A stretch of DNA of 64,000 nucleotides from Triatoma infestans. Its lineage: Eukaryota; Arthropoda; Insecta; Hemiptera; Reduviidae. This document shows positions 35,270-46,992 of this stretch, piece by piece (positions within the stretch are counted from its first letter, which is position 1; every line of letters starts with the position of its first letter). Under the pieces are notes generated by a model, which did no database searches, was not told the origin of the DNA, and was given only the letters and a program-made list of their open reading frames with translations. Made by a program: the position numbers and the translations under genes. Location of the stretch: the NCBI GenBank assembly GCA_011037195.1, contig JAAEAF010003386.1, forward strand, positions 1 through 64,000, in the 5' to 3' direction.

Positions 35270-36165
35270 TTGAGACCGGAGATCCTGGCAGTATCTCTTG
35301 GTGAATTCACCACGGTCTTCGAGACTGAGGTTTATGCTATTCTTTGTTGTGTTTGGATGAGAGGGTACGTAACACTAACTTAAAAGGTGTTGTATCTGCT
35401 CAGACAGCCAGGCTGCGCTGAAGGCGCTGAGTTCATGTGTTTTCACTTCCAGGTTGGTGTTAGAATGTTTCTAAAAGACTGGAAGAGCTTTCTTCTCTGA
35501 AAGATGTGCTTCTAGTCTGGGTGCCAGGTCACATGGGAATTTTTGGGAATGAGGAGGTGGATAGGTTTGCCAAATTAGGCGCCTCTCTTCCTTTCATTGG
35601 TCCCGAGCCTGCTGTTGGCGTGTCTTCTGGCACATGTTGTCAGGCTTCCAGATATGGACAGCTTCACAGCAATCATCCTTATGGATGAGAGCTGAGTTTT
35701 CTGGCAGTCCCAAAATGCTCATTCGGGGTCCGGACAACCATTTAGTGAGACGTTGCTGTGTTTTTCACGGAGCGCTCTCAGGCATTCTGGTTGGATCTCT
35801 TACTGGACACTGTGGTTTAAGGAGACATCTCTACATAATGAGTCTCATGCCGTATTCCATTTCGTAGAGCCTGTGAGACAGAGGAGGATATACCCATCCA
35901 TCTTATGACTGATTGGTTTGGGTTATGAGGAAATTAAGTTCAGGACCTTTGAGTAGAATAGGATGCCTGTGGAAGAGCTTAGGCTATTTCCGCTTAAGAT
36001 TATTGTCCGATTTATTCGGACTGCGGTGAATCTTAGATGGATTAGATCCGGATTTGGATGTTTGTTATAGACCCGGTTTGTTGTTTTTTATGGGGTAGCT
36101 ATATGGGCCCAGTGAGGCTTTGGGTAGCGTAGGGTTTCCCTCCCCACAGACAAATAATGACAATA
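35270..36165 (+). pseudogene. I-type LINE 3' part: RNase H, C-terminal tail and 3' UTR
   Basis: Plus-strand pieces read in shifting frames. RNase H start SLGEFTTVFETEVYAILC, a SAQTARLR-like helix (nominally SD.QAAL), then LLVWVPGHMGIFGNEEVDRF and AKLGASLPFIGPEPAVGVSS. The C-terminal domain includes LTGHCGLRRHLYIMSLMP and a Cys-rich tail, with EEDIPIHLMTDW in place of the usual Cys/His motif. The 3' UTR GGGGTAGCTATATGGGCCC...CCCTCCCCACAGACAAATAA (36,092-36,165) ends in TAA-like repeats, as in I factors. It is 5'-truncated and multiply frameshifted. The same 3' tail is used by the SINE at 49,411-49,490. Confidence 0.75.
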
Positions 36166-36169
36166 AGAT

Positions 36170-36450
36170 ACATTTATTTCGGACTGTTAACACACGAAGT
36201 TAAAGGAAATCGTTATATACGTTTTTGAGAAAAACTAAAAAACTGAAAAACCTACTCTGTAATGACGTATTTCCGGTTAATTGATTTTCTTCAAATATGG
36301 AATTCTAGCAACGTTTCTAATGAACGTTTTCTTGGTTCGTGGAACGATGGTTCTAATGAACCATTTTTTTTTGTGTATAGAAGTGGTACTTTATAGGGCA
36401 GCTTAACGTTAATGTTCCATTATGAAAAATTTGTCTGTGCGGGTGAGAGT
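36170..36450 (+). repeat. Repeat family C monomer (plus), left part
   Basis: AAGGAAATCGTTATATACG, AACTGAAAAACC, ATTTCCGGTTAATTGATTTT and CTTCAAATATGGAATTCTAG follow the monomer order. The copy resumes at about 37,013 (CCTGGGAAAATGTTTAAAAT), after the LTR-like insertion. Confidence 0.5.
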
Positions 36451-36484
36451 GTATGTGGTAGCACATCTTGTTTGGCTAGAGTTT

Positions 36485-36675
36485 GTAGCAGCTAGCCTGG
36501 GTTATTGAAACTAACTAAGTTAAGAGACTAGCTTTTGATGCATAAAGCTAGTGATGAAGCTGTTGAGAGTTAGCCAGTGATGTTGAAAGCTAGTAATGAT
36601 GATGCTGTTGCGAGCTAGCCAGTGTTGTTGAAAGCTAGCAATGATGATGAAAACTAGCTCATGCTGTAGCAGCTA
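36485..36675 (+). repeat. Minisatellite, ~45-bp units
   Basis: About three units of AAAGCTAGTRATGATG...GAGCTAGCCAGTG.TGTTG, starting at 36,544, 36,586 and 36,631, with decayed GCTAGCC-type partial units before and after. It sits at the left edge of LTR-like copy 2. Confidence 0.7.
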
Positions 36676-36689
36676 AATATAATGGATGT

Positions 36690-37012
36690 GTTAGGTGGAG
36701 AGAATTTGTCTGGTTGATGAAATGTGACTGACTTTATTAACACTGGTTAACTAATATATTAATTAAGAGACACAGACTGCCTGGAATTTACAATAGAGAA
36801 ATGTTTAAGGTAGAGTGGTAAATGGGTAATGACACGTAGTGATTGGATATATTGAACTATTCTCAACTGTATTCGAACTGTGTTTTCATGGACTGTCCGT
36901 CGCTATATTTATACAGTTTCTCCCACTCCAATCTGAGAGAGTGGTTTGAGTTTGTTTCTCTTGTCTTTACTTTCTTTCGTTGCTGATCTCTCTTTGGTTG
37001 CTGTTACAACTA
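36690..37012 (+). repeat. LTR-like dispersed repeat, type 1, copy 2 (diverged)
   Basis: Matches 2,805-3,107 and 57,209-57,550 in order: TAATGGATGTGTTAGG, GGAGAGAATTTGTC, ATGACACGTAGTGATTGG, ATTTATACAGTTTCTCCCAC, CTGAGAGAGTGG and TTGGTTGCTGTTAC. It interrupts a family C copy. Confidence 0.5.
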
Positions 37013-37589
37013 GAACCCACCAAAATCAATTTTCCTGGGAAAATGTTTAAAATAAGTGCGATAGTATACGAAGTTTAAGAAAATCGTCGGAGCCGTTGTT
37101 AATCGGAACTGACGAAAAGAAGATTTGTCGCTAATGACCTTGTGTAATTGATTTTCTTTACTTGGAATGGTTGCTGCATAAGTAGTAACGTATAATTTTA
37201 TTTAGTATATTTTTCTGAAACAATTGATTTTGGATTAGTAACTGGGTGTCTGTCAAGTAGTTTAGATTTAAATTTGCATAAGCATTGTTGGTTTTGACAT
37301 CCTTATGTTCATGGCCAGCCCAACTAAACATTTTAACGTTGCAATTTTAAAGAAAATTTCTTGATTAAATTGTATGATTATACTGAGAGGAAGTCGTGGC
37401 ACTATATCACACCAGATTTTTTTTTGGAGGTTGGGAAAACAATAGAGCGCAGTGGGAATTTGTTTATCTACTCAGGTTTATGTTTGAAAGCTGTTTGAAG
37501 AAATTATCCTTCCTTTATTTTTATTTTAAAGGATCAACCAATTTAGGGAGTCCAGATCAACATTTTTAAGTGGACAAAGATAAAAAAAA

Positions 37590-39225
37590 CAGAGATATTT
37601 TCCGTGATTGCCTGCTTCTTTTTGTGGTCATCGAGCGGTTTCGGGCGTTCGCCCATCATCAGGATGTTTTTGTCAAAACAATGTGATAACATAGACTTGC
37701 ACAGAGTTGATAACTTTTAAAAAGATCCTGACAGAAACCGCTCGATGACCACAAAAAGATTTTCCTATCACGGAAAATATCTCTGGCGCTTTTGGAACCA
37801 AGCGCAACAAACAAAAAAAAAAAAGAAGAAAAGTATTTACAGTATTCCTCAAAATTATAAAACTGTGTTTGTCCAAGTGTTACACAAATTTCAAGAATCC
37901 ACCCTTCTTTTTGGAAACACTTGTGAGTTTTGCGATAAGTAATTCCTCTTAAATGTCCTTTTAATATTATTTATATAATAAATATTTTCTAAATTAGTTA
38001 AAATTATTATTTTTTTTATTAATTATATATATTTATGTTTTTACACATGTCAACTTATTTGTTTTATTGTATATTCGTTCTTTAAAATTCAGTGTTTGGG
38101 AACGCAGACTGAAAACCCCCTCTGGAAAGGAAATTCTTTTTTAATAATTATTGGTTATTTAAATTATTACTTTGTTAGTAATTTTTTTTCAAGAATGGGT
38201 GTTAACCTTCCGACTATAAAGAAGGAAAACAAATTTTCAAAAGATTTTCAGACCTCTGCAGAAAAAAACAAACACTTGTAAAGTTGTTAGGGTGGTTGAA
38301 GCTAATACGTTCTGGCCACAAAGGACGACGACTTGACATAATAGAACAACTCGAAATATATAAACACAAGACACAAAACTTAATAAACGAACAGACAAAA
38401 TTTGCCAGTGAACCATTATTCAAAACACTCTTCCTACAATAGCAGCAGAAACGCAATTACCAGTGCAAACATTATACATGCACCAAATAGTTCTTACACA
38501 GATTTTAGTTTTAGATTTAGTTTTAAATCTGCTAGTTATATATACATATTTAAAAAAAATAAAAATAAAATAAAAGTGTGTGCGTATTTGGATGATTTAT
38601 GATGTATGTGAATGTTGTGTAAAAAGGTGATATGTTGAGTGGAATGCATAATAAAAAACTTAATTATCTATATATATATATATATATTAAAAAGAAAAAA
38701 AAAAACATATTTAGGTATACATGCTTGCGAGGATGTGAATGTTGTGTGAAAAAGTGAAATAATGACTGGAATGCACAGTTATAAAAAACTTAATTATAAA
38801 AATCGTTTAATTTTAAATGAATGAATGAATTTTAAATGTTAGTTTAAATCGTTATTTAATTTTATTTAAATTTATTATGTGTATTTTATATTCTATTTTG
38901 GTTAGTTAATTGTAAAGTAAATCTCCCTTCAACAACAGAGTTTTAAAAATTAGACCCCCACGTGTTGTGTCCATTGTAAGGAAAATTTGCCCTTTAACAA
39001 CCCAAACACGTGTTTTCTCACCCAGAACGACCATACCCCTTGACCGAGCTTAGTAGAGTTTGAATTTTAATATAGTTAAAAAACACCAGTCAGTGTATAA
39101 ACCTAAATTGCTCTGTGCAAGTCTGTGTTGTCACACTCTCTGAAAAACGCATCCTGAAGTTGGGCGAACGCCCGAAACCGGTCGATGACCACAAAATGAA
39201 GCAGGCTACCACGGAAAATGTCTCT
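37590..39225 (+). mobile_element. Penelope-like element, truncated, with oppositely oriented termini
   Basis: Left end (37,590-37,740): TATTTTCCGTGATTGCCTGC, TTTTGTGGTCATCGA and, on the minus strand at 37,634-37,662, CTGATGA-T-GGGCGAACGCCC-GAAACCG. A reversed fragment of the same terminus ends at 37,800. The right end (38,920-39,225) carries the motif on the plus strand (39,154-39,183: CTGAAGT, GGGCGAACGCCC, GAAACCGGTC), then GATGACCACAAAATGAAGC and ACGGAAAATGTCTCTG. Between them lies the C-terminus of a GIY-YIG endonuclease. Oppositely oriented termini around a GIY-YIG gene fit PLE architecture. The reverse transcriptase portion is missing. Confidence 0.65.
38096..38442 (+). pseudogene. PLE GIY-YIG endonuclease, C-terminal part
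   Basis: Two plus-strand frames join near 38,280. The first ends ...LPTIKKENKFSKDFQ...EKNKHL, a FSKH-like region followed by NKH. The second reads VKLLGWLKLIRSGHKGRRLD, then IIEQLEIYKHKTQNLINEQT, and stops at 38,442. A KG..LD.IE.LEI.K block near the C-terminus is characteristic of PLE proteins, where the GIY-YIG nuclease follows the RT and cleaves target DNA. A single-base loss after NKHL explains the frame change. The GIY-YIG residues themselves are not recognisable upstream, so the copy is inactive. Confidence 0.6.
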
Positions 39226-39288
39226 GATACTTGTAAAGTTTCTTAAAACTATACAAAGAAGGCCTTAAGTCCAAGATGAGGGATGAAA

Positions 39289-39749
39289 TGTTATTGGTGT
39301 GTTGTAGTGTAGTAAGTAGTAGCGTGTAGCTCGAGCGGTTTAGTAAAAGGGCTTGTGAGTATATATGTTTAAGAGAGAGAAGTATCAGAAATAAGAAAGT
39401 AGTCACCACTGCTAACAATAAATATATTCTATTACAATAATAATTACAAGTTATTAGCAAGAATGTATAAACTTATTAATATATTGTGAAACTGCCATTG
39501 ATTCTAAGAGAGCGAAAAACAAGTGTACTGCTTGAATGTCTGTTTTAGATTCCTCTTGAAGGAATGTCTTCTAATTGTTATCCCCTGTGAGAAGAAGGGG
39601 TAGACAATGTTAACAAGGTTCATGAACTCTTCCTGTAATTGTACTTCTTCTACCTGGGTTACCCTTTTTGCAAGGAAATGTTACGTTTTTCTTGATATTA
39701 TTGATTATTTCAAATTAAATATATTTTTATATTTCTGGCATCCATCACA
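39289..39749 (+). repeat. LTR-like dispersed repeat, type 2, copy 2
   Basis: Begins TGTTATTGGTGTGTTGTAG and ends CTGGCATCCATCACA (TG...CA). It contains a GAGTATATATGTTTAAG block and, in inverted relation to copy 1, the CCCCTGTGAGAAGAAGGGG stretch. It lies just outside the PLE right terminus. No flanking duplication was found. Confidence 0.5.
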
Positions 39750-40514
39750 GGGACCTTGGGAGTACTAACTTTAAACTACATATCTAAACTACTGAACATC
39801 CTGAACTCATATATTTCGTAAAGTACTACATCATTTCGTGATATCTACTATATATGGTAAACAAGCGTATAGTTTAGCCGAACTTGTTACGATTTAGTTA
39901 ATACATATACACGTACTAACAAACATTTCTACGCATGTTAAATCCACTTAAACAGATACAAACATATGTAGACACAGACCTACATTTAATATATATATAT
40001 ATAATACTATAGATTGACATGCTTAAGTTCCTTGCATAAATTAACAATCCATCGATTACCTGAATCTGGCATAGCCGTGCTGGGAATTTCAATTTTCCTT
40101 GAATACTCTACATCTTCTATTATACAACTGTACCAGCGTTCCCTCTATTAGCTCAGATTTGATTTATCTATTGTAATGTTTAGGTTGTATTATTAAGAAA
40201 TTATAGATAGATAGAATAATAATATTGTATTGTACCATAAACCATATTATATATCTTTAAAATAAATATATGGCAAATTTATACTTCTGTAATTTTGATT
40301 TTAAGCATTTATTTTCCTTGAGTTTTAGTCCATTTGCGCTGTTCCTTTTTCCTTAAAGCTTATTGAGACAGACAATAAGTAGATGTATAACATGAAGGTT
40401 ACATCTCCTTATTGTCTGTCTCAATTCGGAATTCTTGAAATCAATTTTTTATATGTACCTAGGTGTGTTTATGTATGTTTCATCATTGATATTGGTTTCA
40501 TGATTGACACGTAA
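39750..40514. other. AT-rich non-coding DNA
   Basis: Contains (TA)n near 39,990, a GATA-like tract near 40,205 and the hairpin at 40,362. No gene. Confidence 0.4.
40362..40425. repeat. Near-perfect 64-nt hairpin
   Basis: Left arm ATTGAGACAGACAATAAG + TAGATGTA, loop TAACATGAAGGT, right arm pairing at 25 of 26 positions. The size and loop resemble a microRNA precursor, but the near-perfect pairing equally fits a tiny palindromic insertion. No expression evidence is possible here. Confidence 0.6.
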
Positions 40515-41230
40515 GATTGATAAGAAAGTAATGTCGATATTTAACAACTTTCCGCCACCTTTTGGGCAGTTTTATTACTCATCCTTCCAAAAAAGTTTCA
40601 TTCTTTTGGCCGACCTAATTGCTCAGCTCAACTAATTGGCCGAACCAGTTTTCAGGTCATCAGTTTTCTCAGACTTTTTTTCTTCAAACAATTTTGCAAA
40701 TATCGAAATCTTATGGTAACCTCAACGCATTATGTTAAGGTAGGTGGATTGAGAACTTATGCCTAAAGTACAATAATTTTTGCTGCATCATCATGAAAAT
40801 ACCTGGGACCTCGCATTGTCCTGGTGAAACATTACACTCCTTTCTATTCTGGCCGCTTGCCATGAGCGCTGTATTTAGTTGGTGCAATTGATGAAAACAC
40901 TACTTGATGGAATTCACGATTTTGTTCTATAATTCTAAGATCATGTTTTTGCCGCTTTAGCAGCAAATCACAAGCCGAAACTCGATACATTTGGTTCTTT
41001 TCGCTTAAGGTTTAAGCAACATCCAAGCATTGACTCGGCTGATAAAGCCAAGTTTATGCATACTAGGTTCAGTTTTTTTCTAATACTCGAATTTCATAGC
41101 GTGGATTATTTTTAATTAAATTTTCAATTTGATCATCATCTGTAGTTATCGGCCTTCCAAAATGTTAATTGTTTTCTAGAGTCGTGTCTATTCTTCTGAA
41201 TTTACAAAAATCATCTCTAGGATATCCGCT
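40515..41230 (-). pseudogene. Decayed mariner (SETMAR-type) transposase
   Basis: Minus-strand pieces in order. GRPITTDDDQIENLIKNN (helix-turn-helix linker, near 41,160). VSACDLLLKRQKHDL (the start of the catalytic core, near 40,960). MFHQDNARSQ with the second catalytic Asp (near 40,830). KISIFAKLFEEKKSEKTDD followed by LKTG (near 40,700). IKLPKRWRKVV (C-terminal LP.RW.K motif, near 40,570). This matches mariner transposases end to end, but frames change repeatedly and the first Asp block is lost. No TIRs were found. It is an old, dead copy. Confidence 0.7.
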
Positions 41231-42049
41231 CGCTAACCACATCCTCTCTAAACACTCCAATAAAAAATATAAAATATAAAATAAAATATCGTATATTGAG
41301 AGCAATAAATTTGTCTCCTGTCCAATTGCCGCATATTCCATGCAGGGTATCTATTAAGAAAAAAGTATATTGGTACAGAGAAAATAATAGAGTTATCGAC
41401 GGATGCTGATTTACTACTGACGAAGTTGTGGTCGTCGGGCCAGGGGACAAAAAACGTTCGATAAATTACTCGAGTATGTTGTTCAAAGAAAAAAAAGGTG
41501 TTACACAGCATCAGTTTCATCATTTCTACAGAGAATTGGAACCTAGTATCATTAATTCTTTTATAAAAAAAATAGTAACGCATTTTATTTCTATTATTTT
41601 CAAAGTTAAAAATGGTCTATTTAATTTAAATTATAAGCCATGCGTCTAAATGAAGAGAATATTTGTTCATTATATAACTAGGAGGGATTTTCTTTCTGAA
41701 TGTTTAGTGCTGTGAGAACTAGTTTTTCTAGGTTTGGAGCCTTTATAGTAGTGGATATGGTATTGATTTATTGAATGGAAGGAATTTGTTTAATTTATAT
41801 CATTATTGTAAAATAGCATTAAGATTTAGAAACTGGTTGTTAGATCAATATAATTTTTTAATATTTTAATTTTAGAAAACAAACTGCTACCGATTTATCA
41901 CGCAAAAGTCGAACATGGATAATGTTCGAAAATTGGTGTTCGTACCGCTTATTATGTATTTTTAATTTCTCTCACTATGCCGCTACATCACTACTTCACT
42001 TGCCTATTCAACCACATTCATTTCTGTAGATGATTTGAGTCAAGTAACT
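41231..42049. other. Non-coding DNA
   Basis: Short open frames only; no motif recognised. Confidence 0.4.
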
Positions 42050-42880
42050 AGTATTATTATTTGTCTGTGGGGAGGGAATCCCTACGCTATCCAAAGCCTC
42101 ACTGGGCCCATATAGCTACCCAAGAAAAACAACAACAAACCGGGTCTAGAACAAAAATTCAGACCCGGATCTAATCCATCTAAGATTCACCGCAGTCCGA
42201 ATAAATCGGACAATAACCTTAAGCGGAAATAGCCTAAGCTCTTCCACAGACATCCTATTCCGACCAAAGGTCCTGAACCTAATTTCCTCACAACCCAGGC
42301 AATCAGTCATAAGATGGATGGGTGTTTCCTCCTCTGTCTCACAGACTCTACAAAATGGATCCGGCATGAGCCCCATTATGTAGAGATGTCTCCTTAAACC
42401 ACAATGTCCAGTAAGAGATCCAACCAGATGCCTGAGAGAGCTCCGTGAAAAACACAGCAACGTCTCACTAAGGCCTTGCCGGAGCCCAATGAGCATTTTG
42501 GACTGCCAACAACCAACTGAGTTCATCCATAAGGATGAATGCTGTGAAGCTGTCCATGTCTGGAAGCCTGACAGACATGTACCCAGAAGACTGCCCAACA
42601 GCTCGGGACCAATGAAAGAAGATAGGAGCCTAATTTGGCAAACCTGCCCATTCCTCATTCCCCAAAAAATTCCCATGTGACCTGGCACCCAAACTAGAAG
42701 CACATCCTTCAGAGAAGAAAGCTCTTCCAGTCTTTTAGAACATTCCTAACAACAGCCTGGCTGTCCGAGCAGATACAAAAACCTTTTTAAGTTAGGTTAC
42801 GTACCTCTCATCCAGACACAACAAAGAATAGGCATAAACCTCAGTCTGGAAGACCGTGGTCCATTCAAGTATCTAGTACT
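42050..42880 (-). pseudogene. I-type LINE 3' part (minus copy)
   Basis: Same family as 35,270-36,165. On the minus strand it runs from a TVFQTEVYA-like RNase H start and LLVWVPGHMGIF (42,703) through FIGPELLGSLLGTC, LTGHCGLRRHLYIMGLMPDP and FCRVCETEEETPIHLMTDC, to a 3' UTR ending CCCTCCCCACAGACAAATAA with TAA repeats at 42,050-42,062. It is less decayed than the plus copy and retains the C..C...H....C motif. One or two frame changes remain (GNEE region), and the 5' part is missing, so it is 5'-truncated as is usual for LINE insertions. Confidence 0.8.
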
Positions 42881-43069
42881 TTTAATTTTCTTTTTATGTT
42901 TCTGCGATATAACATAATATGTATGTTTAAAAAAGTCTTTCTTAACATCTTCACGGACTATTTATATGTAAGTCCAATATTATTGTTTTTAACATTTTTT
43001 TTGTTTTTGTTATTATTATTCTGCATTTTACAATATTATTAATGCATTGTGGTTCCTCATTGTATTGTT

Positions 43070-43150
43070 TTTTTTTTAGATTAAAGTCTTGATAAAGACA
43101 GGAAACTCTGTCAAAACTTTGGCATAATTGAACGTTTCTTTCAAGACCGA
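43070..43150 (+). repeat. PLE-like terminal remnant
   Basis: GTCTTGATAAAGACAGGAAA and CTCTGTCAAAACTTTGGC form a hairpin (GACAG/CTGTC) in the same order as the CTTGAAAAAGAC...GTCGAAACGTTGGC arms of the 30.6-kb palindrome. Confidence 0.35.
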
Positions 43151-43554
43151 TCTTCACGAAAATTTCTTCATAACATAATTCATTAACGGTCTACAAATAC
43201 TTTTATAATATGTTTATATTTATGGAACAAATAAACTTGACATTAAGCACCCACAAAAAATTCTCCAATGAATTTATATATTCAGTTGAAAAACTTTGGT
43301 TATTAGACCTGGAGATTTTAGGTATTCATTATATATTGTCCTTAATTTTATGTAGGTGGTGCAGTCCACAAAGTATTGAAAGAGTACTATAAAAAGATGG
43401 AAACGCATGACCTAACTCATTCAAAATCTAGATTCTTGCAACAACATATAAAACGGAATCGAACTAATTATTGGTGTAGTTAAACATATAAATTATGATA
43501 AGCAGAAGCGTTGTGTATTAGAGTTCGAAAATCTAGAGACCATGGAACTATGTA

Positions 43555-43965
43555 AATTGGAGTAAGAGAAAGTCATGTGAGTTGATGTTTGTTATTGAAA
43601 TTAGATGCAATTTCACTTTTTCTTACCACTGAGAGAAAGTATTATTGGCTTGTATGTTGTGCGAGTGTTTGTGGGGGGGGGGGGGTCAGCATAATTCAAA
43701 AATGGAAAATCGTAGAAAGTACAATCTTGATATTTAGTTCGAGTTCCACCAAATGACCTGGCAATAAGATTTTGATCCAAAATCGTTCAACCGGAAGTAA
43801 CATATTACAGATTGTATTTTTCAGTTTTTTGAGACTTTCTCGAACATGGACCCAACAGATTTGTTTAAACATTGCATATCAACTCCTCATACAATGAGAT
43901 ACAACGGGAAAATTCATTTCAGGGAACTTTTAGTGGAAAGGAGGTTTTATATTAAATGATAAAGC
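43555..43965 (-). repeat. Repeat family C copy (minus)
   Basis: The minus-strand 5' end is ACATGACTTTCTCTTACTCC, followed by monomer blocks TTACTTCCGGTTGAACG and GAAAGTCTCAAAAAACTGAA. A G-run interrupts it near 43,672. Confidence 0.5.
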
Positions 43966-45299
43966 TATTGAAAGTTAGGGTTTTCTTTCTAAAGTGTTTC
44001 TTCATTTTAAAATTATTAGCTCTACCCCGGCAGGAATGATAAACTATACAAGTCGCATTTAGAAATTAGAATAGATTCTTAGTATTGTGAATTTGAAGTC
44101 CTATTTGAATTGCTTAAAACTGATAGACTGTCCATCTTTTAATCTTCTTTGGATATTTGTCCTGAAACTACTTGCCATTCTTTATGGTTTAACAAGTAAA
44201 AAGTTAAAATCAGCCCGAATGTGAAGACGTGATTCGAACAATTGAATTAAAAAAAATAATACTGTGCAGTCAGATGGACATTTTGAAATCTCCGGTTTTT
44301 TTTTTGTGCATTTTTGGGGCGGCTTCCCGGCGCCATTATATCAGAGTAGGGAAAGATATGGACTGCCAAGCAGTGCTCTAGTTTTGAATAAGATTCGATG
44401 CTTGATCTTGGTCTTAGATTAATAAAGTTCACTAATAAGTTGTAGTACATATTAAAATACTATAGTTAAGCTAATTGCCTTCGTATTTGATACTAAAAAG
44501 TTAAAGCCGTCTTTTTTGAGAATAAAGTCAGCCTGAAAAAAAACAGATTACTTTACTTTTTTGTTCACTTTTTATTGAATATATCATTCGTTTGAAAGTG
44601 TTTATAACAAGCATTTTAAATCATTAAAAAGTTTACTTTTATTATAGCACAATGCTATAGCATAAAACTAATTCTTGTATACCCTTTTCACTAATTTAAA
44701 ACTTGTTATATAGTTATATAACTAAAGTCTACAACTGTGTGCACTTATCCTTTTTAGCGCAGGAAAAACCTAATTGGACGCCTAATTGGAGCGTCTAGTT
44801 TATAAAGCTGTCAATATTGACACCTCTCCTCACTGGACATGTTTTCATTAATTAGTTAAAAAAAAAAAACTTTTTTCCCCTGTAGAACTTTTTAAATATT
44901 TTATTACGATAATTTGAATAAATCACGTATATTTTTAAACAAGGTTTACTTCTGTTGGTCTCGCCCCCTAAGTAGTTTCTTTTTTAGGTAGTGGGAAATG
45001 TAAAGATCGTAGGAAATGTTGGTTTAGTGATGTTGAAGAATCAAATACTAAACTCACTACTGCATTTTACACAATTTGGAACTTTGTGAGGAGAAAAGAG
45101 TACGTAGAGAATAACGTGACCAGTGAAGAGTATGGCCGAGTATGGTGCTGGCTAATGGTAGCGTTGACTAGTTTAGCTCAGCTTGTTGAGCGTTATTGAT
45201 AGTAAACTTTGGTTATTCCAACTGTCGATTACATTGAGAACTTTTACAACACCTGGCATTTAGGTAATTATCAATCTCACATCTCTTCACCTTGTGGTT
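43966..45299. other. Non-coding DNA
   Basis: No recognisable gene or repeat. Open frames here are short and motif-free. Confidence 0.4.
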
Positions 45300-46000
45300 G
45301 AATGGGTGGCGAAGGGGGCTATCCTTAGAATATCCAAGGAAAGTACCGAAAGGGAAGAATATATTGGAACAAGGGAGTGGTTATCCCTTCCTTTGGTGGG
45401 ATAGAATGAACAAGAAGTTCAGCTTTGTCAAACATTTTTCTCCAAAGCTGTAACGCCAGAAGAGAGAAGGAGCAGTAAATCTGCTTATCTGGCAAAATGA
45501 AGGACATACCATTGTATAGTACACGGATGGGTCGTAGACCCCTGACGAAGACTGGGTCGGAGAGTTTAGGCCGAACAGACATTTTGAGACTATGAGCAAG
45601 TTTTTTTAGCATCTTCCAGATGGAAATTCATGTAATTGGAAGCTGTATTCGGTTTAACTTCTACAGAAAATATCAGAATCAGCAGATCGAATTTCTGTCC
45701 GATAACCAGGCCGCCATTAACGTACTGAGCTCTTATGGCATCAGTTCAAAAAATGATATGGGAATGGCTCGGCAAACACAGTCATCTGTGCGGGAAGTAA
45801 ATAGAGTTACGCTATTTTGTGTGCCATGGCATGTTGCATGTAAGGAATGAGATGGCCGACACTTGGAAAGTAAAGGCGCTGCATTTCCCTTTGTAAGACC
45901 TGAATACTTTTGTGGGGAAAGAGGCCCAATTAGATTCAGTTTAATGCGTCCTTCTGTGTCCCTAAATCATCTGAATACCAAACGGTGTTGGCCTTTTATT
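45300..46000 (+). pseudogene. Decayed LINE RNase H fragment
   Basis: Plus-strand pieces include an ACACGGATGGGTCGTAG block (nominal TDGS), QQIEFLSDNQAAINVLSS (the SD.QAA helix carrying a catalytic Asp) and NRVTLFCVPWHVACKE (the WVPGH.G..GNE strand, with Gly-His changed to Trp-His). This is the RNase H domain of an I/Jockey-group LINE, paralogous to 18,940-19,790. Stops and frame changes are frequent. Confidence 0.6.
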
Positions 46001-46700
46001 TAACCACAAAACGGGTCACTTTGGAAAAATAGTAGGTAGTAAAGAATATACTCAAATCTTCATTTGTAACACTACTAGTTCCGTTACTAGATCCCAATTA
46101 ATCTGACTCAATAGGCAGTTAAAATATATTTAAATTTTCTTCTCGTATTAGTTTTACTTTTACCCATGTCACACTATTCTGTTTCTCTTTTACTTCTAGA
46201 TGTTCAGTTAGTATATTGCCAAAGATGATCACTTAAATGATAATTTACCGTATCTACATTGCACTGTTTTAAACTAAAATTTATTATTATATTATCTAAA
46301 CATGAATTCTGGTTAATTCTAGTATTCTTGTTAATTGCAGTTATAAAACCATTTGTCCTTCGCTTTAATGATCGAATTTCCATCCGTGGTCTTTACAACT
46401 GGAAAAATGTTTGATTGAGTATATTCTTCTGTATACGAGTTCTATATTACATAATTTTCCTTAGACATTCATTGTGTCACAATAGAAATGATCAGTGAAT
46501 GAAGTGAAAATACACGTGTATATATTTATGCTTAAGTGAAACAATAATATTCTGGTGAATGAAACTGAAAAAAAAAAACGTGTTGATATGCAAGGAGAGT
46601 ATATTTTAGTATGGGAGACAAAGTTGGTCACACTGGACAAGAAACTTAGCATATACAGTCGGTGTAAATAAGGTAAGAATATAAAAAATTCATTCACAAC
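46001..46700. other. Non-coding DNA, possibly decayed gypsy interior
   Basis: No clear motif; it lies directly upstream of the gypsy-like C-terminus. Open frames are short. Confidence 0.35.
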
Positions 46701-46714
46701 ACCGATAAACGAGT

Positions 46715-46960
46715 TATGAAATTTAAATCAGGGGACCAAGTAAGATATCTGATATTCATGTGAGTGGTGGACTGGTGAAGAGGAATGTGCACAAGGAGAA
46801 CCTAGTAAGGAATTGAAGCAGTGGTTGGTTGTTGCCTAGAATGGGGGGCGGTGAGGTATGAAGAGGGGCAAGCAACGTGCGGAGGCGGTAGTCCGAGATC
46901 GATCGTCGGCCAACTCAACAGTAAAGCACCGGACAAGGCGGCCATAGACTCTCTCTCCCC

Positions 46961-46992
<32 letters not shown>

